Positions 36,099-46,713 of a stretch of DNA of 64,000 bases are shown in pieces; the stretch's first letter is position 1, and each line of letters opens with the position of its first letter. The stretch comes from Tyzzerella sp. GTDB lineage: Bacteria; Bacillota; Clostridia; Lachnospirales; Lachnospiraceae. The stretch spans positions 62,001 through 126,000 of the forward strand of contig JAFQDE010000021.1 in the NCBI GenBank assembly GCA_017416155.1, read 5' to 3'. The notes under the pieces are model-generated. The model worked only from the letters and a program-made list of their open reading frames with translations. It did no database searches and was not told the origin of the DNA. Both the position numbers and the translations under genes were made by a program.

Positions 36099-37670
36099 CT
36101 ACAATGCATCATTTTCACATAATTCGTTATATAGAAGGGTGCTTATTGCTACATGTCTTCCTATATTTCCGCCACCAATTCTTGTTGACCCAGAAACTGA
36201 TAATAATTGCTCACCAGCAACCTTAATGCAAAAACTATCATTTGCTACTCTTATATGGCCGTATATATCTTGTTCAAAACCATTTGATGCATCCCAGCAA
36301 TAATCAAGCCCATCACTTCCAATATATAAACCTACCACATCTTCATCTAGTTTGTTTCTCGTCAGCGTGATGAATTCTTTTCCCGAGATTCTCTGTCCGG
36401 TAATATTCTCAGCATCCACACTTCCTGCTTTTATAGCCAACGCATTCAGCTTTTCTACATCCAGTACACCATCTACGTCAATGCATTGAGCTAATATTTT
36501 AATGGTTTCTGGCGTTATGTTGATTTTAGAAATAATTTCATCTGTTGCAACTTTCTTTTTGACCTCAATATTGATTTCATCTGCTGCCTGTTTGATTTCG
36601 GACTGCATCTGAACTGTGTTGCTGTAGTTCTCTTCCAGGTTCTTTTCAATCTCTTCTGCCCTTTCATTCGCTTCCTTCGCATCCTGAAGAGCTTTGGTTA
36701 CTTCGTTGTCTTTAAGGAGCACCCACTGGTATGTAAATGTAGGCCCGGTTTCTTTTTTCTCAAACCGGTAATAGAATCCGGCCAAGTCGCCACCTTCAGA
36801 GTTAACAATATAAAGGTCGCCGATGTGTGTGTCTTTTACCTCATCAGTACTCCACTCATTTGCCGGCGCATTCTCTAATGTTGGTTCTGAGCTTCCGGTG
36901 TATGTCTCGATGGCGCCATCAATTTGCTTTTGAAGCACATCCACCTTTTCAGTAATTGTCTTATTGACGGATGTAGTAATTCTTTCCTCGCTCTTGGTGA
37001 TTGCAGATTCCATCTCAGTTGTGGTGCTGTAATTAACTTCCACGTTTTTCATGAATTCTTCCAAATCACCGGCAACTCTTTTTGTCTCTGAGTCATCCGT
37101 ATATTTAGTTGCTGTTACGAAATCTCCATCTTCGTATACTTCTCCTTCTACTTTAGAGAACTGACAAATAAAGATTTCTTTTTCATTGAACCACAAATCT
37201 CCATTTTCATATGGCGGTACCGGTTGTACTGTGAATATTCTTCGCTTTCCATCTGCAGTGTCTTTTGCAGAATTGGCCAGAGCCATTGCTTCTATAACTG
37301 CATTGGAATCCGTTTCAATCCAACAGTACGTATTATCCTGGAAACCAAATTCGTATACCTTACCGGTATCCTTGTCGTAATACAAATCGCTTAGATGATT
37401 TTCTTTCTCTTCGTTTGTTATCCACTCATTTGCTGGGACATTTTCCAAAGAAGGAACGCCGCTATAAAAATGTGTGGCGACGTTCCCATCCAATTGGCTT
37501 TCAATATTCTCAAATGATTTCAAAGTGGCATTCGTAAAGTCTTCCAAGGTTTTGTTGGTTTTGTTAATTCCTAACTCTGTATTCTTGATTGCTTTTTGCA
37601 TTCCAGCAAAATTATACTTTCGCTCTAGGTCCGTTGGAGTTCGGACTCTGATTATGTCTTGCTTACTCAT
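36099..37670 (-). CDS. Phage tail/minor structural protein with repeated modules
   Basis: After a short helical N-terminus there are two copies of a module with the core SLENVPANEW and TLENAPANEW (about residues 75 and 270), each followed by a DLYY or DLYIV strand and an aromatic-rich strand; a related PPYENGDLWFNEKEIFICQF segment lies between. The region from about 340 is coiled coil, and the C-terminus (KLNALAIKAGSVDAENITGQRI) resembles phage minor tail proteins. Such modules usually decorate the tail tip. I chose the ATG at 37670 with GAGGTGG upstream; it begins 2 bases after the giant upstream gene ends. Confidence 0.7.
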   Translation of the reverse strand: MSKQDIIRVRTPTDLERKYNFAGMQKAIKNTELGINKTNKTLEDFTNATLKSFENIESQLDGNVATHFYSGVPSLENVPANEWITNEEKENHLSDLYYDKDTGKVYEFGFQDNTYCWIETDSNAVIEAMALANSAKDTADGKRRIFTVQPVPPYENGDLWFNEKEIFICQFSKVEGEVYEDGDFVTATKYTDDSETKRVAGDLEEFMKNVEVNYSTTTEMESAITKSEERITTSVNKTITEKVDVLQKQIDGAIETYTGSSEPTLENAPANEWSTDEVKDTHIGDLYIVNSEGGDLAGFYYRFEKKETGPTFTYQWVLLKDNEVTKALQDAKEANERAEEIEKNLEENYSNTVQMQSEIKQAADEINIEVKKKVATDEIISKINITPETIKILAQCIDVDGVLDVEKLNALAIKAGSVDAENITGQRISGKEFITLTRNKLDEDVVGLYIGSDGLDYCWDASNGFEQDIYGHIRVANDSFCIKVAGEQLLSVSGSTRIGGGNIGRHVAISTLLYNELCENDAL

Positions 37671-37672
37671 TT

Positions 37673-40600
37673 CTACCACCTCACATTTCCATTTGAATCT
37701 ACTTCAAAACCAAGTTCTTTCAGAATGGTTTCTACATCTGAATAACTCAGGTCATTTCGTTTGTTCAAATACTCTACAATTTCTTTGTTGTAGGTATCGT
37801 CACCCTCAAACTGTTGTTTGAATAAGATTAACTTCGTGCCATAGTCTGCAGATAAGCCATTGATGTAATTGACTACCTTTGTCTTCCTGCTGCCGCTTAT
37901 TGTGTTTCCTTTTTCATCCTTATTAGCCTTGATTCCATTCAGTGCCTTTGTATAGGTCTTATAAGAACTGTAACCACCTACTGCCTTTGCAACTTTGTAT
38001 TTCTCTGGATTGCTTGTAGCATAATCAAGTTCCTCTATATTTCCATACAAATCATAATCTGTTAAATCAATCGGCTCTTTTCTGTCTGCTAGATTGTTAG
38101 CAAGAATATTCTTCTTTGCTATAGGAAGGTCCAAACCGGCAACGTAATCAATTTTGTCTGCAAGTGTTTCATGCTCCTTCAGTCCGTCTTGAATATCCCA
38201 ATATTCACTGATTGGTATATCTAAATCTACAAGCTCCTGAGTTTTCTTTTCGTTTAATGGACTTCGTCCTTCATCGAAGTACTCTCTTGCATTTTCATTG
38301 GCATACTGACCAAAGACTGCTGCCTGTGCAATGTTTGCAGGAGTCTCCTCTACAGAATACCGAAGTTTTCCATTATTGGTATAAGAACCGGCAATAGGAA
38401 AAGCATCAGGAAATAAATCATCGGCAATAAACATTCCAGTTCCTTCTACACTCTTCTTTAATTGACCACCGCCCATAGGCATTGCAAGATAATACACTGG
38501 ATTGAGCCATTCCATTCCTATATTTTCCCAGTTACCTTCCGATACATCACCCATCATCTCTGTAAGCGAAGCAATTGTTAAACCGTCGTACGGTAGCGCA
38601 GAACTAATTGGAATACGTCCACCACCCATAAGCCCGCCAATAAACGGAATCTCCTCAGCAATATTTGTTACAAGGTTGACTACTGCGTCTAATGGCTCTT
38701 CCTCTTTATCATCTCCAAACAAATCTCTCAACAAGTCTTCAAGAATTCCTATTGGATCAAATGCCGCATCTCTTCCAGCCAAGGACGAATACAAAGCATT
38801 ATAGGCATATGCTCCCACATACATTGTTAAGTATCCTTTAACAAGTTGACCGACAGACTCATTCTTCATGTCTTGTGGCATATCCTTGAACATATACCCA
38901 TACTGATTTGCAACTTCCAGTTGGAATGCTGTGAGAACCTTTGAAACAGGATTCTTCTCGTTAAAGATTGTTGGCATATTTCCTCTGCTTCGGCCAGCGA
39001 TAACGTTCTCAGCGAATTGGTCTGCATCTTTAATCGCTTCCGCTTCACTCATACCATTCTGAATGTTTTCCATATACTTCGAACGCCATACTGTCTGCGA
39101 GGTAAAGTTATCTACAACTTCCATCAAGAAACCAACTGCTTCTCCGGTTTTGTCCCATCCTGTTTTGTATAGATTGTCTGCTGCATGTAATCGATTTGTA
39201 AGAAAGTCTGACTTGTCAATCACACCATCATCTTTACGAACGGACAATATCGTATCTTTCATGGCCTTAAGAGAACTAATTGGACTAACTTGTCCCCAAG
39301 ACTGTGTAATTGGAATAAAGTTTGTAATCGCCGATGAAATACTTCCTACAACCATGTTTCCGGTTATTCGATTTGAGACATTTGTCATGGTAGAATATAT
39401 CGTTCTATTCAATGCGCTCTCCATGTTTCTATCTGCTGAATCTTTCTTCCCTGCCAGTACATTTGTACCTTTTCGTAAATCTTGGACAAAGTTTCCTAAC
39501 GGATTTTTAAAATTTTCATACTTCTTATCAATCTCCTGTTGCATCTCTTCCGCATCTAAAAATGGATTCTTTCTTATTTCGTCAATCTCTTTTTGTAGCC
39601 CTTCTGGACTATGTTGGTATCTGATTTCATTTTCTAATGCTCGTCTTTTTTGAATATCTTCAATGTGATAAATCCAATCCAGCGCACCTTGGACGTATGT
39701 ATCCATTCCTTTTAGAAAATCGTAAACCGTGTCGTCTCCAGTTCGGTGCTTATCAAAAGACTGGTAACTTCTGTTTGGATTAAACTGTTCTGTTAAACCT
39801 GCAATATCAGTAGGAATGTCATTATTCTGTGTTTTCCAGTTAAATACCTTTTCCATGAACTTAGCAAGTTTGCTCTGTTCTTCCGTGAAATGCGGAAAAT
39901 AACCTTGCTTATATCCAATCTCTTTAAACCCTTGCTCTCGCAATACTGCATTTACACGTTGGAATAAGTTATCATAAACACTCCTTGCCTTCTCTATCGC
40001 CTCGTCCACTTTTGTTGTATTAATCTTATCCTTGTACTTATCGTAGTACTCTTTCATAACTTCCGGAGTTAGTGTGGTGTCAGGATTATACTTGTACTCT
40101 CCCAACATTTGGATATACACGCTTTCTCTTTTGTTAATCTTCATATCAACAAAAATTTGCTTAATACGATTCGCCTCTCGGTTCAACTCAGCTTCATTGT
40201 GGTTGTAAGCACCTTGCAAAGCTTCATAGATTCTATCTGCTTTTTCGTAATCCGGATTGCCATTTTCATCTTTCACAATATCACGTAAATTCCTACGTAA
40301 TGTATTCATTCGGTAGGATAAACCTAGTTTCTTATCTTCCCATGTGGATGTATCGCCAATGAGTTGTCGCATAATTTCTCTATATTCATCCATCTTTCTT
40401 TTTGCATGACGCGCTCTTGCCTGCTGCTCGATTTTTTCAATTCCTTTTCTCTGTCCAGCAATTCTTCTATCGTGATCAGCTAGTGTGCTTTGTTTTCTTG
40501 CTTCAAGATCCCGAATCTGTCTTTGTAATGTAGATGCCTTTTTTGTATCCTTACGTTTCAGTTCTTCATATTCCGCTTCCTTCCTAGCGATACTTTCGTC

Positions 40601-43600
40601 AAAGTTATGAGTTGCAACATCCTTACTCATTTGTAATCCTTTGATTTTTGCTTGAATATTTTTAATTTTCTGCGATTCTGATTCGCGTAAGCGCATTTCT
40701 TCATTTTCCACTGCCTGTTGAATCAACTCATTCCAATTATCTGGTATAGGTGCACTATCTTTTCGTATTGGCGTGGAATCATCTAGTGTAATGTCACTTC
40801 CTTTAACATTCCAGTTGCCTGTTGGTGCAATATCATCTCCTAATGATAATTTTTGATTTTTGGTTGTTTTCTGCTGATTTTGTGATATACTATTAGTAGA
40901 AGCATCGGGTTGCGCTGCGAGTTCATTCTCATTATTGAGAACCTCGTTTGCCCCGATGCTCTTTATTTTTGTAACATCATATATTTCTCTTTCTTCAGCA
41001 CGATTAATAATATTCACAGTACCTTTGTACCATCTGTCTTGCACTTTAAACATTGTTTCATATGTATCAATGCCACCAATTGCTTCAGGATGTCTTTCTT
41101 TTACTTCCTTAGACGAATCATTTGCCACAAAATTACTCACTTTTACCAGATTATCTAATTCTGTAGATGCTCGCATTTTGTCTTGTTGCAGTCGTTTCTT
41201 ACCCCTATTTTTTTCAGCATATGCATATTCTTTCGAAGTTCTATTTGATACATAGAATGTTTCTCCATCCATTTCAACTTCTGTTCCTGCTGGAAAATAT
41301 TCCTGAATAACATATTTTGCCATAGCCCGCTTATTTGATTCATCAAGTCCATCGAACAACATTTGGTCCGTATCAACATCGACATATTTTCTTCCATCAT
41401 TTAATTCTGCAATAGAATACTTCGTGCCCCTTACGTCTATCTTAGCTGAATCACGATAAACTTCGTCAAACAACTTCTTAACCTTCTCCAGTTGTTTTGC
41501 TTCCTTACTACCGGAAGAAACAACCTTGCACAGATACTTGATTTCATCATATATTTTTTGGAAGATGTTTCGGTTCTGTGCTGACAACTGCTTCACAAAT
41601 GCTTCATCCGTAAACAAATACTCGCCAATTAAGTCGGCTGTAAGCTCCTGCTCTATATTCGCACCTTCCACGCCCTCGTATAACTTCGTAATCGCTTCTA
41701 ATTTCGAATTATATTCTCCTTTGGTAGTTGCATATGCTTTTACTGCTTCTCGCAATTCTGCGTACAAATCAGAACCTTCCAGCACATGCGTAATCTCATG
41801 TCCTACCACTTTGTTCAATGCCTTGGCTGAATTGACATTGATGGTTACATTTCCATCTTTTATGTAACCGTTTACGCTTACACCTTCTTTTGCAAATCCG
41901 GATTCTTTTAATCGCTTATTATCTGTGAAATCAAAAGAGACACCCTTATCTGCAGATATCTTTGCAATCATATCTACAAACTCGTGTGTCCTTCTTGTAT
42001 TATTTAATATTCCACTGTCAATTGCATTCTGGACGATGGCTCGTTGTTTCTCGTCATACGTATTTACGTCTGCTTCATAGGCTTGACTGCGTCTGCCTTT
42101 CTCGTTGTAGCTCTCACGCAAGAATCTATCGTTTACCGTCATATCCGATACTTCTTTAGATAACTGTTCTTTAAGAGTTGTTTTTTCATCCTTATCTTGT
42201 AGTTCTTTGAGTTTCGCACTAACTTCCTCGTACTTCTTTGCATTCGCTACCGTATTTGGTTGATTGCCTAATTCTTCGAGTTCTTTAGCAAGTTTCTCTT
42301 CCTGTTCTACAACGGAGTTATACTTCTTTAATGTTTCTCCACCCAAAGTGCTTTCTATCGTATCAATATCGATATAGCCTTTTTCAAGGTCTTTTTGCAC
42401 GTCCTTACGGATTTCGGCTTTTTCTTTGGCCGTTACCTTGCCTTGTTTTTCCGAAATACGTCTCTCGACTTCTTTTTCAATAACCTGTTTTTCGTTTTTT
42501 GAATAACTCGTGGATAATGCTGAACCTGCTGCGCCACCAAATATACCGGCAACAGCTCCAGTTAATCCTGCTTTTCCGACTTGTTTTGCTGCATCCCAAA
42601 ACGCTTTCTTCCATGCTTCCTTGTCTGACAAGCCACTTTTTTTGTGTTCCTCTGCGCTCTTTGATATATTGGAATCTGTTTGATTAATCAAGTAATCCGC
42701 AACCGTGTTTAACACTTCTGACGTCATTTCTTCCACACCTTCAATGCCTGACTGCGCAAGTATATTTACAAGTGTACTTCTTAAAGCGGCTTTTCCTGAA
42801 TTTTGGAGAATATCCCACATGTTGTCTAATCCCATCTTCTCAGTCAATGCTTCAATTCCACCCGACACCAACCCTGTAGTTATTGCCTTAGAATTACTTC
42901 CGGTACGTTCAAATGTTTCTTTCGTTGTACCTGTTGCAGCTTGTCCGCCCATTGCAAGTATTGCACCTGTAGGTCCAAGTACTAAGCCCTGTCCTAGCGA
43001 ATCGAACATTGATGAAGCACCCTGATAAATGGTTCCTAAACCTTTGCGCCATAATGGTGCATCCTCTTCCTCTTCTCCAACAATGTCCGCTTCAATGTTT
43101 CCTCTTGCACGATCACGGAAGTTTCCTGCTGCATATCCTGGTGCATTTGTATCTATTGGAGCATATTCACCTGAAACCTTATTCTTGATAGAATCCCCTA
43201 TCGAATCAAGAACACCAAGCGTAGACTCCATGTTTGCACCTATGCTTAAAAAGTGCGCTGCTGCTTTGCCAAGCAAACCTTTATCAGTCATTTTTTCTGC
43301 ATTCTTTTCTAAGGTTTTGCTATGTTCTGCATTCTGCTCTCTTTCTACTGTATCAAATAGGGACTCCGCCTGTTCAAATGAAATATTTAAATCTTTGCTT
43401 AGAGCATTAATAAGCGAATTTTTATTTATTCCAAGACTCGTTTTTTTGCCAAAAACTGCTTGCTCCACTTTTAAACGCAAATCACTGTTCTTTAAGACAT
43501 CCAAATTCTTTCGTTGTTGTTCTAACCATGCCGTTTGTTTCTCATCTTTTGCATTCTTACTGAAGTTATCCAGATATTCTTGATAACCTTTATTTGTGAT

Positions 43601-43951
43601 TCCATAAAACTCACTTCCGGATGCAAGCCTGTTCTTTTCTTCCTCGATAAGTTTCTGATACATTGTCTTGCTGGTTTTGTCAGCAAGATCTGACATTACT
43701 TTTGTCTTTCCTTTACTTTGTTCTGCTGCAAACTGTTCATATGTACCAAACTTTTGTGCAATGTTTCTTTCTGCTTGTGTATGTAATTCTGCATCAGTCA
43801 ACTGTGGCGTTGTAAGCGTGGTTTTAGTTGTAGTACCTGGCGTTACGTTCTCCACGATGCTTCCATCGTTTTGAAGTAAAAAATTTTTCCCTTGCTTTTT
43901 CTTTTTCTTAGTTGTTAAACTTCCATTTTCATCAAGAAAATAATTTGCCAT
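37673..43951 (-). CDS. Giant polyvalent phage protein (2093 residues), putative ejected internal virion protein
   Basis: Several modules can be seen. Residues about 225-470 are Gly/Ala-rich with hydrophobic segments (GLVLGPTGAILAMGG, AGLTGAVAGIFGGAAG) that could cross a membrane. A zinc metallopeptidase-like motif VVGHEITHVLEG lies near residue 715. A region near 850-1000 (RKYVDVDTDQMLFDGLDE, IINRAEEREIYDVTKI) resembles domains associated with large polyvalent proteins. Residues about 1070-1200 are coiled coil, and the C-terminal third matches the LPD38-like tail. These proteins are thought to be packaged and ejected with DNA in short-tailed phages. Start ATG at 43951 follows TAGGTGATAAGT. 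The domain calls beyond HExxH are tentative. Confidence 0.75.
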   Translation of the reverse strand: MANYFLDENGSLTTKKKKKQGKNFLLQNDGSIVENVTPGTTTKTTLTTPQLTDAELHTQAERNIAQKFGTYEQFAAEQSKGKTKVMSDLADKTSKTMYQKLIEEEKNRLASGSEFYGITNKGYQEYLDNFSKNAKDEKQTAWLEQQRKNLDVLKNSDLRLKVEQAVFGKKTSLGINKNSLINALSKDLNISFEQAESLFDTVEREQNAEHSKTLEKNAEKMTDKGLLGKAAAHFLSIGANMESTLGVLDSIGDSIKNKVSGEYAPIDTNAPGYAAGNFRDRARGNIEADIVGEEEEDAPLWRKGLGTIYQGASSMFDSLGQGLVLGPTGAILAMGGQAATGTTKETFERTGSNSKAITTGLVSGGIEALTEKMGLDNMWDILQNSGKAALRSTLVNILAQSGIEGVEEMTSEVLNTVADYLINQTDSNISKSAEEHKKSGLSDKEAWKKAFWDAAKQVGKAGLTGAVAGIFGGAAGSALSTSYSKNEKQVIEKEVERRISEKQGKVTAKEKAEIRKDVQKDLEKGYIDIDTIESTLGGETLKKYNSVVEQEEKLAKELEELGNQPNTVANAKKYEEVSAKLKELQDKDEKTTLKEQLSKEVSDMTVNDRFLRESYNEKGRRSQAYEADVNTYDEKQRAIVQNAIDSGILNNTRRTHEFVDMIAKISADKGVSFDFTDNKRLKESGFAKEGVSVNGYIKDGNVTINVNSAKALNKVVGHEITHVLEGSDLYAELREAVKAYATTKGEYNSKLEAITKLYEGVEGANIEQELTADLIGEYLFTDEAFVKQLSAQNRNIFQKIYDEIKYLCKVVSSGSKEAKQLEKVKKLFDEVYRDSAKIDVRGTKYSIAELNDGRKYVDVDTDQMLFDGLDESNKRAMAKYVIQEYFPAGTEVEMDGETFYVSNRTSKEYAYAEKNRGKKRLQQDKMRASTELDNLVKVSNFVANDSSKEVKERHPEAIGGIDTYETMFKVQDRWYKGTVNIINRAEEREIYDVTKIKSIGANEVLNNENELAAQPDASTNSISQNQQKTTKNQKLSLGDDIAPTGNWNVKGSDITLDDSTPIRKDSAPIPDNWNELIQQAVENEEMRLRESESQKIKNIQAKIKGLQMSKDVATHNFDESIARKEAEYEELKRKDTKKASTLQRQIRDLEARKQSTLADHDRRIAGQRKGIEKIEQQARARHAKRKMDEYREIMRQLIGDTSTWEDKKLGLSYRMNTLRRNLRDIVKDENGNPDYEKADRIYEALQGAYNHNEAELNREANRIKQIFVDMKINKRESVYIQMLGEYKYNPDTTLTPEVMKEYYDKYKDKINTTKVDEAIEKARSVYDNLFQRVNAVLREQGFKEIGYKQGYFPHFTEEQSKLAKFMEKVFNWKTQNNDIPTDIAGLTEQFNPNRSYQSFDKHRTGDDTVYDFLKGMDTYVQGALDWIYHIEDIQKRRALENEIRYQHSPEGLQKEIDEIRKNPFLDAEEMQQEIDKKYENFKNPLGNFVQDLRKGTNVLAGKKDSADRNMESALNRTIYSTMTNVSNRITGNMVVGSISSAITNFIPITQSWGQVSPISSLKAMKDTILSVRKDDGVIDKSDFLTNRLHAADNLYKTGWDKTGEAVGFLMEVVDNFTSQTVWRSKYMENIQNGMSEAEAIKDADQFAENVIAGRSRGNMPTIFNEKNPVSKVLTAFQLEVANQYGYMFKDMPQDMKNESVGQLVKGYLTMYVGAYAYNALYSSLAGRDAAFDPIGILEDLLRDLFGDDKEEEPLDAVVNLVTNIAEEIPFIGGLMGGGRIPISSALPYDGLTIASLTEMMGDVSEGNWENIGMEWLNPVYYLAMPMGGGQLKKSVEGTGMFIADDLFPDAFPIAGSYTNNGKLRYSVEETPANIAQAAVFGQYANENAREYFDEGRSPLNEKKTQELVDLDIPISEYWDIQDGLKEHETLADKIDYVAGLDLPIAKKNILANNLADRKEPIDLTDYDLYGNIEELDYATSNPEKYKVAKAVGGYSSYKTYTKALNGIKANKDEKGNTISGSRKTKVVNYINGLSADYGTKLILFKQQFEGDDTYNKEIVEYLNKRNDLSYSDVETILKELGFEVDSNGNVRW

Positions 43952-43960
43952 ACTTATCAC

Positions 43961-45001
43961 CTACTTTATTCTGATGTATTGATTCTTTGTACCATCCCAA
44001 TACCACTTTGTTCCATCCGGAGTTTTCCAAATATTCTGGGTTACTGTTTGCTTTTGGCCGGATAAAGTTTGGGTTTTAAAAGTTATTGTGTCACCTGTTT
44101 TTGACACCTTACCATATCCGCTAATACCTTTTGGTTGATAACCATTAGAGAAAGTACCATACTTTTCTGCATCACCATTTAATTCTCCTTGATAATACGC
44201 TGTGTTTACTGCGTATTGTTTGATTATTGCCTGCTGTTGTTCCGCTTGTTGCTTTTGCAACGTGAGACTGGCGTTGTACTGTCTTTGTTCCTCTGCAAGC
44301 TGCGCTTTTTGTAACGCAATGCTTTCGTTGTATTGTCTCTTTTCTTCGGCAAGTGCATTTTCCTGATTAATCTGATTTACAACATCCTGATAGCGTCCGT
44401 AGTATGTATTTTCAATATCTTGCTTTCTGTTTGCCTGGTCGAGTACCAGACTATTGTGATATTGAAAACCTTCGAGAGCCAACTGTAACTGTTGCTGCAG
44501 AGTGTTATATGCAATTTCTGCCAGTGCACTGCTATTTTGCAAGCGCGCTTCTGTTATTGCATTATTAAAGTTTAACACCGCTTGATTATAGCTTTCTCTT
44601 GCCATTGCTACTCGGTTCTGATATGCGTTTTGCATACCAACTTTGGATGTCTCACTAAAGCCAGTGTTTGCAAGACCACTTGCAGCCATTTGCTCAGCTT
44701 CTGCGCCATATTGATTGGTCTGTTTTTGCAAATCAACATAGGCTCCTGATTGTTCTCTCTTATAATCTTTTTCCGCTTGTGCTTTTTGTTGTCCAATCTG
44801 CTCGATTGCAAAATCCGTCTGCTCCTGTTGGAGTTGTTGCTGTTTTTCTCCCCACTCTTTGGATGCATCTATCTGTTGTTGAAAGTATTTGTCTGATTGG
44901 TTAATCATTCCATTGTACAGTTGTTCGTTTTCTGTTAACGCCTGCTGCTTATCCGCTTCCACTTCTGCAAAACGTTCATCATCATAATTAATTGCGGCCA
45001 T
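43961..45001 (-). CDS. Gln-rich coiled-coil phage protein, putative internal/ejection protein
   Basis: Residues 1-280 are almost entirely heptad-like and very rich in Gln, Ala and Glu, with a central AASGLANTGFSETSKVGMQ segment that occurs in many Firmicutes prophage proteins next to the polyvalent gene. The tail contains two near repeats, EEKRQYNESIALQKAQL and EEQRQYNASLTLQKQQA. The C-terminal 60 residues are beta-rich with aromatic ends (WKTPDGTKWYWDGTKNQYI). Located between the beta-propeller-like tail protein and the giant polyvalent protein, it is best seen as an internal virion protein. No enzyme motif is visible. Confidence 0.65.
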   Translation of the reverse strand: MAAINYDDERFAEVEADKQQALTENEQLYNGMINQSDKYFQQQIDASKEWGEKQQQLQQEQTDFAIEQIGQQKAQAEKDYKREQSGAYVDLQKQTNQYGAEAEQMAASGLANTGFSETSKVGMQNAYQNRVAMARESYNQAVLNFNNAITEARLQNSSALAEIAYNTLQQQLQLALEGFQYHNSLVLDQANRKQDIENTYYGRYQDVVNQINQENALAEEKRQYNESIALQKAQLAEEQRQYNASLTLQKQQAEQQQAIIKQYAVNTAYYQGELNGDAEKYGTFSNGYQPKGISGYGKVSKTGDTITFKTQTLSGQKQTVTQNIWKTPDGTKWYWDGTKNQYIRIK

Positions 45002-45021
45002 ATTTTCTCCCTTCTACCGCA

Positions 45022-46713
45022 TCAGCGCCTTATGTAGCCTCCAATAAAGCATTCCAGTGTTGCGGTTTCTAAACTAAATCTTGTGTCAGAATAGAACTTT
45101 AATTGAATATCCTTAAACTTCTTTCTCTGGATTCTGCTAACAAAGTAATCCGTTATCCCCTTGTACTCGTCAATTAATTCCCATTCTGTCTTATCGGTTT
45201 TTACGTGTACCGTCACATCTCCAAGAGCTTCCACCACGCATCCGCGCTTATTGGTAGTCTTTTGATATTGTGGATGGTTAAATCTATCAATTGGTGTGGT
45301 CCAATAGCTGATTACAGGATTATCATAGTCTGTTAGTGTATAGATTCCATCCTTTGTACCTAGATACAACACTCCGTCATGCACTCTAGTACACGTTATC
45401 TTTTTATCCAGTTCCCAATAAAACCATTCATATTCCACATGATTTTCATTGGTAAACAGAGCCCTTGAATCTGCCAGGTAGACTGTCTTATCAACAAACA
45501 CCATCAGATAGCCTTCCCACTCTTCCAAAAGCATATCTTTGTAATTTGCTTCTACTGTAAGTTTTCTATCCACAAGTGAACTCCTGTGTGCAATCACCTG
45601 TTCTGTGGTTACATCACCGTTGATGGCTTCCATTCCTCTTTCGCTGAAGAACACAATGTCGTCATTGAAGTTAATCGCCTTTCCTACACACCCCGTAGAA
45701 ACGCTGGAATGCGTGCTAGGATAGATTTTTCCATAATCGCTATCAATTGTTGGATTGTGATAGAAAACTGCTGTATTGGCTTGGCTAGGCTCCTTCATGA
45801 CCCACAAAGCATTGTTTCCGGCTACAAGACCGGTAACTTTCGCCATATCAAGTCCTTCGTTGTAGTAATCTGTATCACTACAATAGGCAGGATCATTTAA
45901 CGAACAATGCCATACCGTATTTGGATAGTCCTTATTCCCACTGAAAAACACTCTGTTGTCAAACACTTGTAATAATGTGCACTGGTTGATTCTTTCTCTG
46001 TGGCCGGATACTGTCTTTCTAAATTTGATTGATACATTGTCTTGTCCATCTGTAAGAGGCTCTTCTGGTGCCACATTGAATGTTATCTTTCCGCTTTGAC
46101 TGTTTACTGTGTATTCTTCAATTCCAAGCATGGAACCATTTATCGATACCAACGGATAAAAGTCCGCATCAATGTTTTCGGTATCCAGATAGTAATCAAC
46201 ACTCTCTCCATCTGCCAGGAAGGTGTTGATGCGCATTCCTGTAAGCATGTTGACATCTTCGTGTTGTGTTCCTCCACCTGCAGGTCTACGACCTATGGAA
46301 GTGGTTGGAATGTATCCAACTACTTCTGCGATAGTTTTGCCATCATATTCCAGATAGTTAATTCCGTCTTTGAAGTACCAAATGTTGTTATAAATAAACG
46401 CATCACTCTTTCTTGGATTTAATCCCGAATAAAGTTCTGTCTTTATTCCATCCGCTATACGATACAATTTGGTGCCGCTATGCACCAGCATCATTTCTGT
46501 ATTTCCCACTGTATAAAAAAATACGCCCCACACGGAATTATCAAACGCTTCTTGCAATTCCATATCAGGACGTGTTCTGATGCTCTCTGTTTCTTTATAA
46601 TCTTTCCAAATGTTCAAACTATCCGGGCTTCTTACTAGGTTTACCTCTTCACCTCGAAAGTCTACACCTCGAAAAGAACTGTAGGTTCTTGTTACTAAAT
46701 CTCCACTTGACAT
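45022..46713 (-). CDS. Beta-rich tail hub/needle-proximal protein (P22 gp10-like position)
   Basis: A 563-residue protein with repeated short strand motifs (TYSSFRGVDFRGEEVN, GTKLYRIADGIKTELY, KDGINYLEYDGKTIAEVVGY, GVLYLGTKDGIYTLTDYDNP), which suggests a beta-propeller or multi-blade fold. In short-tailed phages the gene after the gp4-like connector encodes the tail hub; the order here fits. The start overlaps the stop of the connector gene by one base (TAATG). Function is inferred from order, not from a motif. Confidence 0.65.
   Translation of the reverse strand: MSSGDLVTRTYSSFRGVDFRGEEVNLVRSPDSLNIWKDYKETESIRTRPDMELQEAFDNSVWGVFFYTVGNTEMMLVHSGTKLYRIADGIKTELYSGLNPRKSDAFIYNNIWYFKDGINYLEYDGKTIAEVVGYIPTTSIGRRPAGGGTQHEDVNMLTGMRINTFLADGESVDYYLDTENIDADFYPLVSINGSMLGIEEYTVNSQSGKITFNVAPEEPLTDGQDNVSIKFRKTVSGHRERINQCTLLQVFDNRVFFSGNKDYPNTVWHCSLNDPAYCSDTDYYNEGLDMAKVTGLVAGNNALWVMKEPSQANTAVFYHNPTIDSDYGKIYPSTHSSVSTGCVGKAINFNDDIVFFSERGMEAINGDVTTEQVIAHRSSLVDRKLTVEANYKDMLLEEWEGYLMVFVDKTVYLADSRALFTNENHVEYEWFYWELDKKITCTRVHDGVLYLGTKDGIYTLTDYDNPVISYWTTPIDRFNHPQYQKTTNKRGCVVEALGDVTVHVKTDKTEWELIDEYKGITDYFVSRIQRKKFKDIQLKFYSDTRFSLETATLECFIGGYIRR

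Noticed and set aside
40910..41255. Plus-strand open frames inside the giant phage gene
   Set aside because: They are antisense shadows without ribosome binding sites; the minus-strand gene is continuous over the whole stretch.
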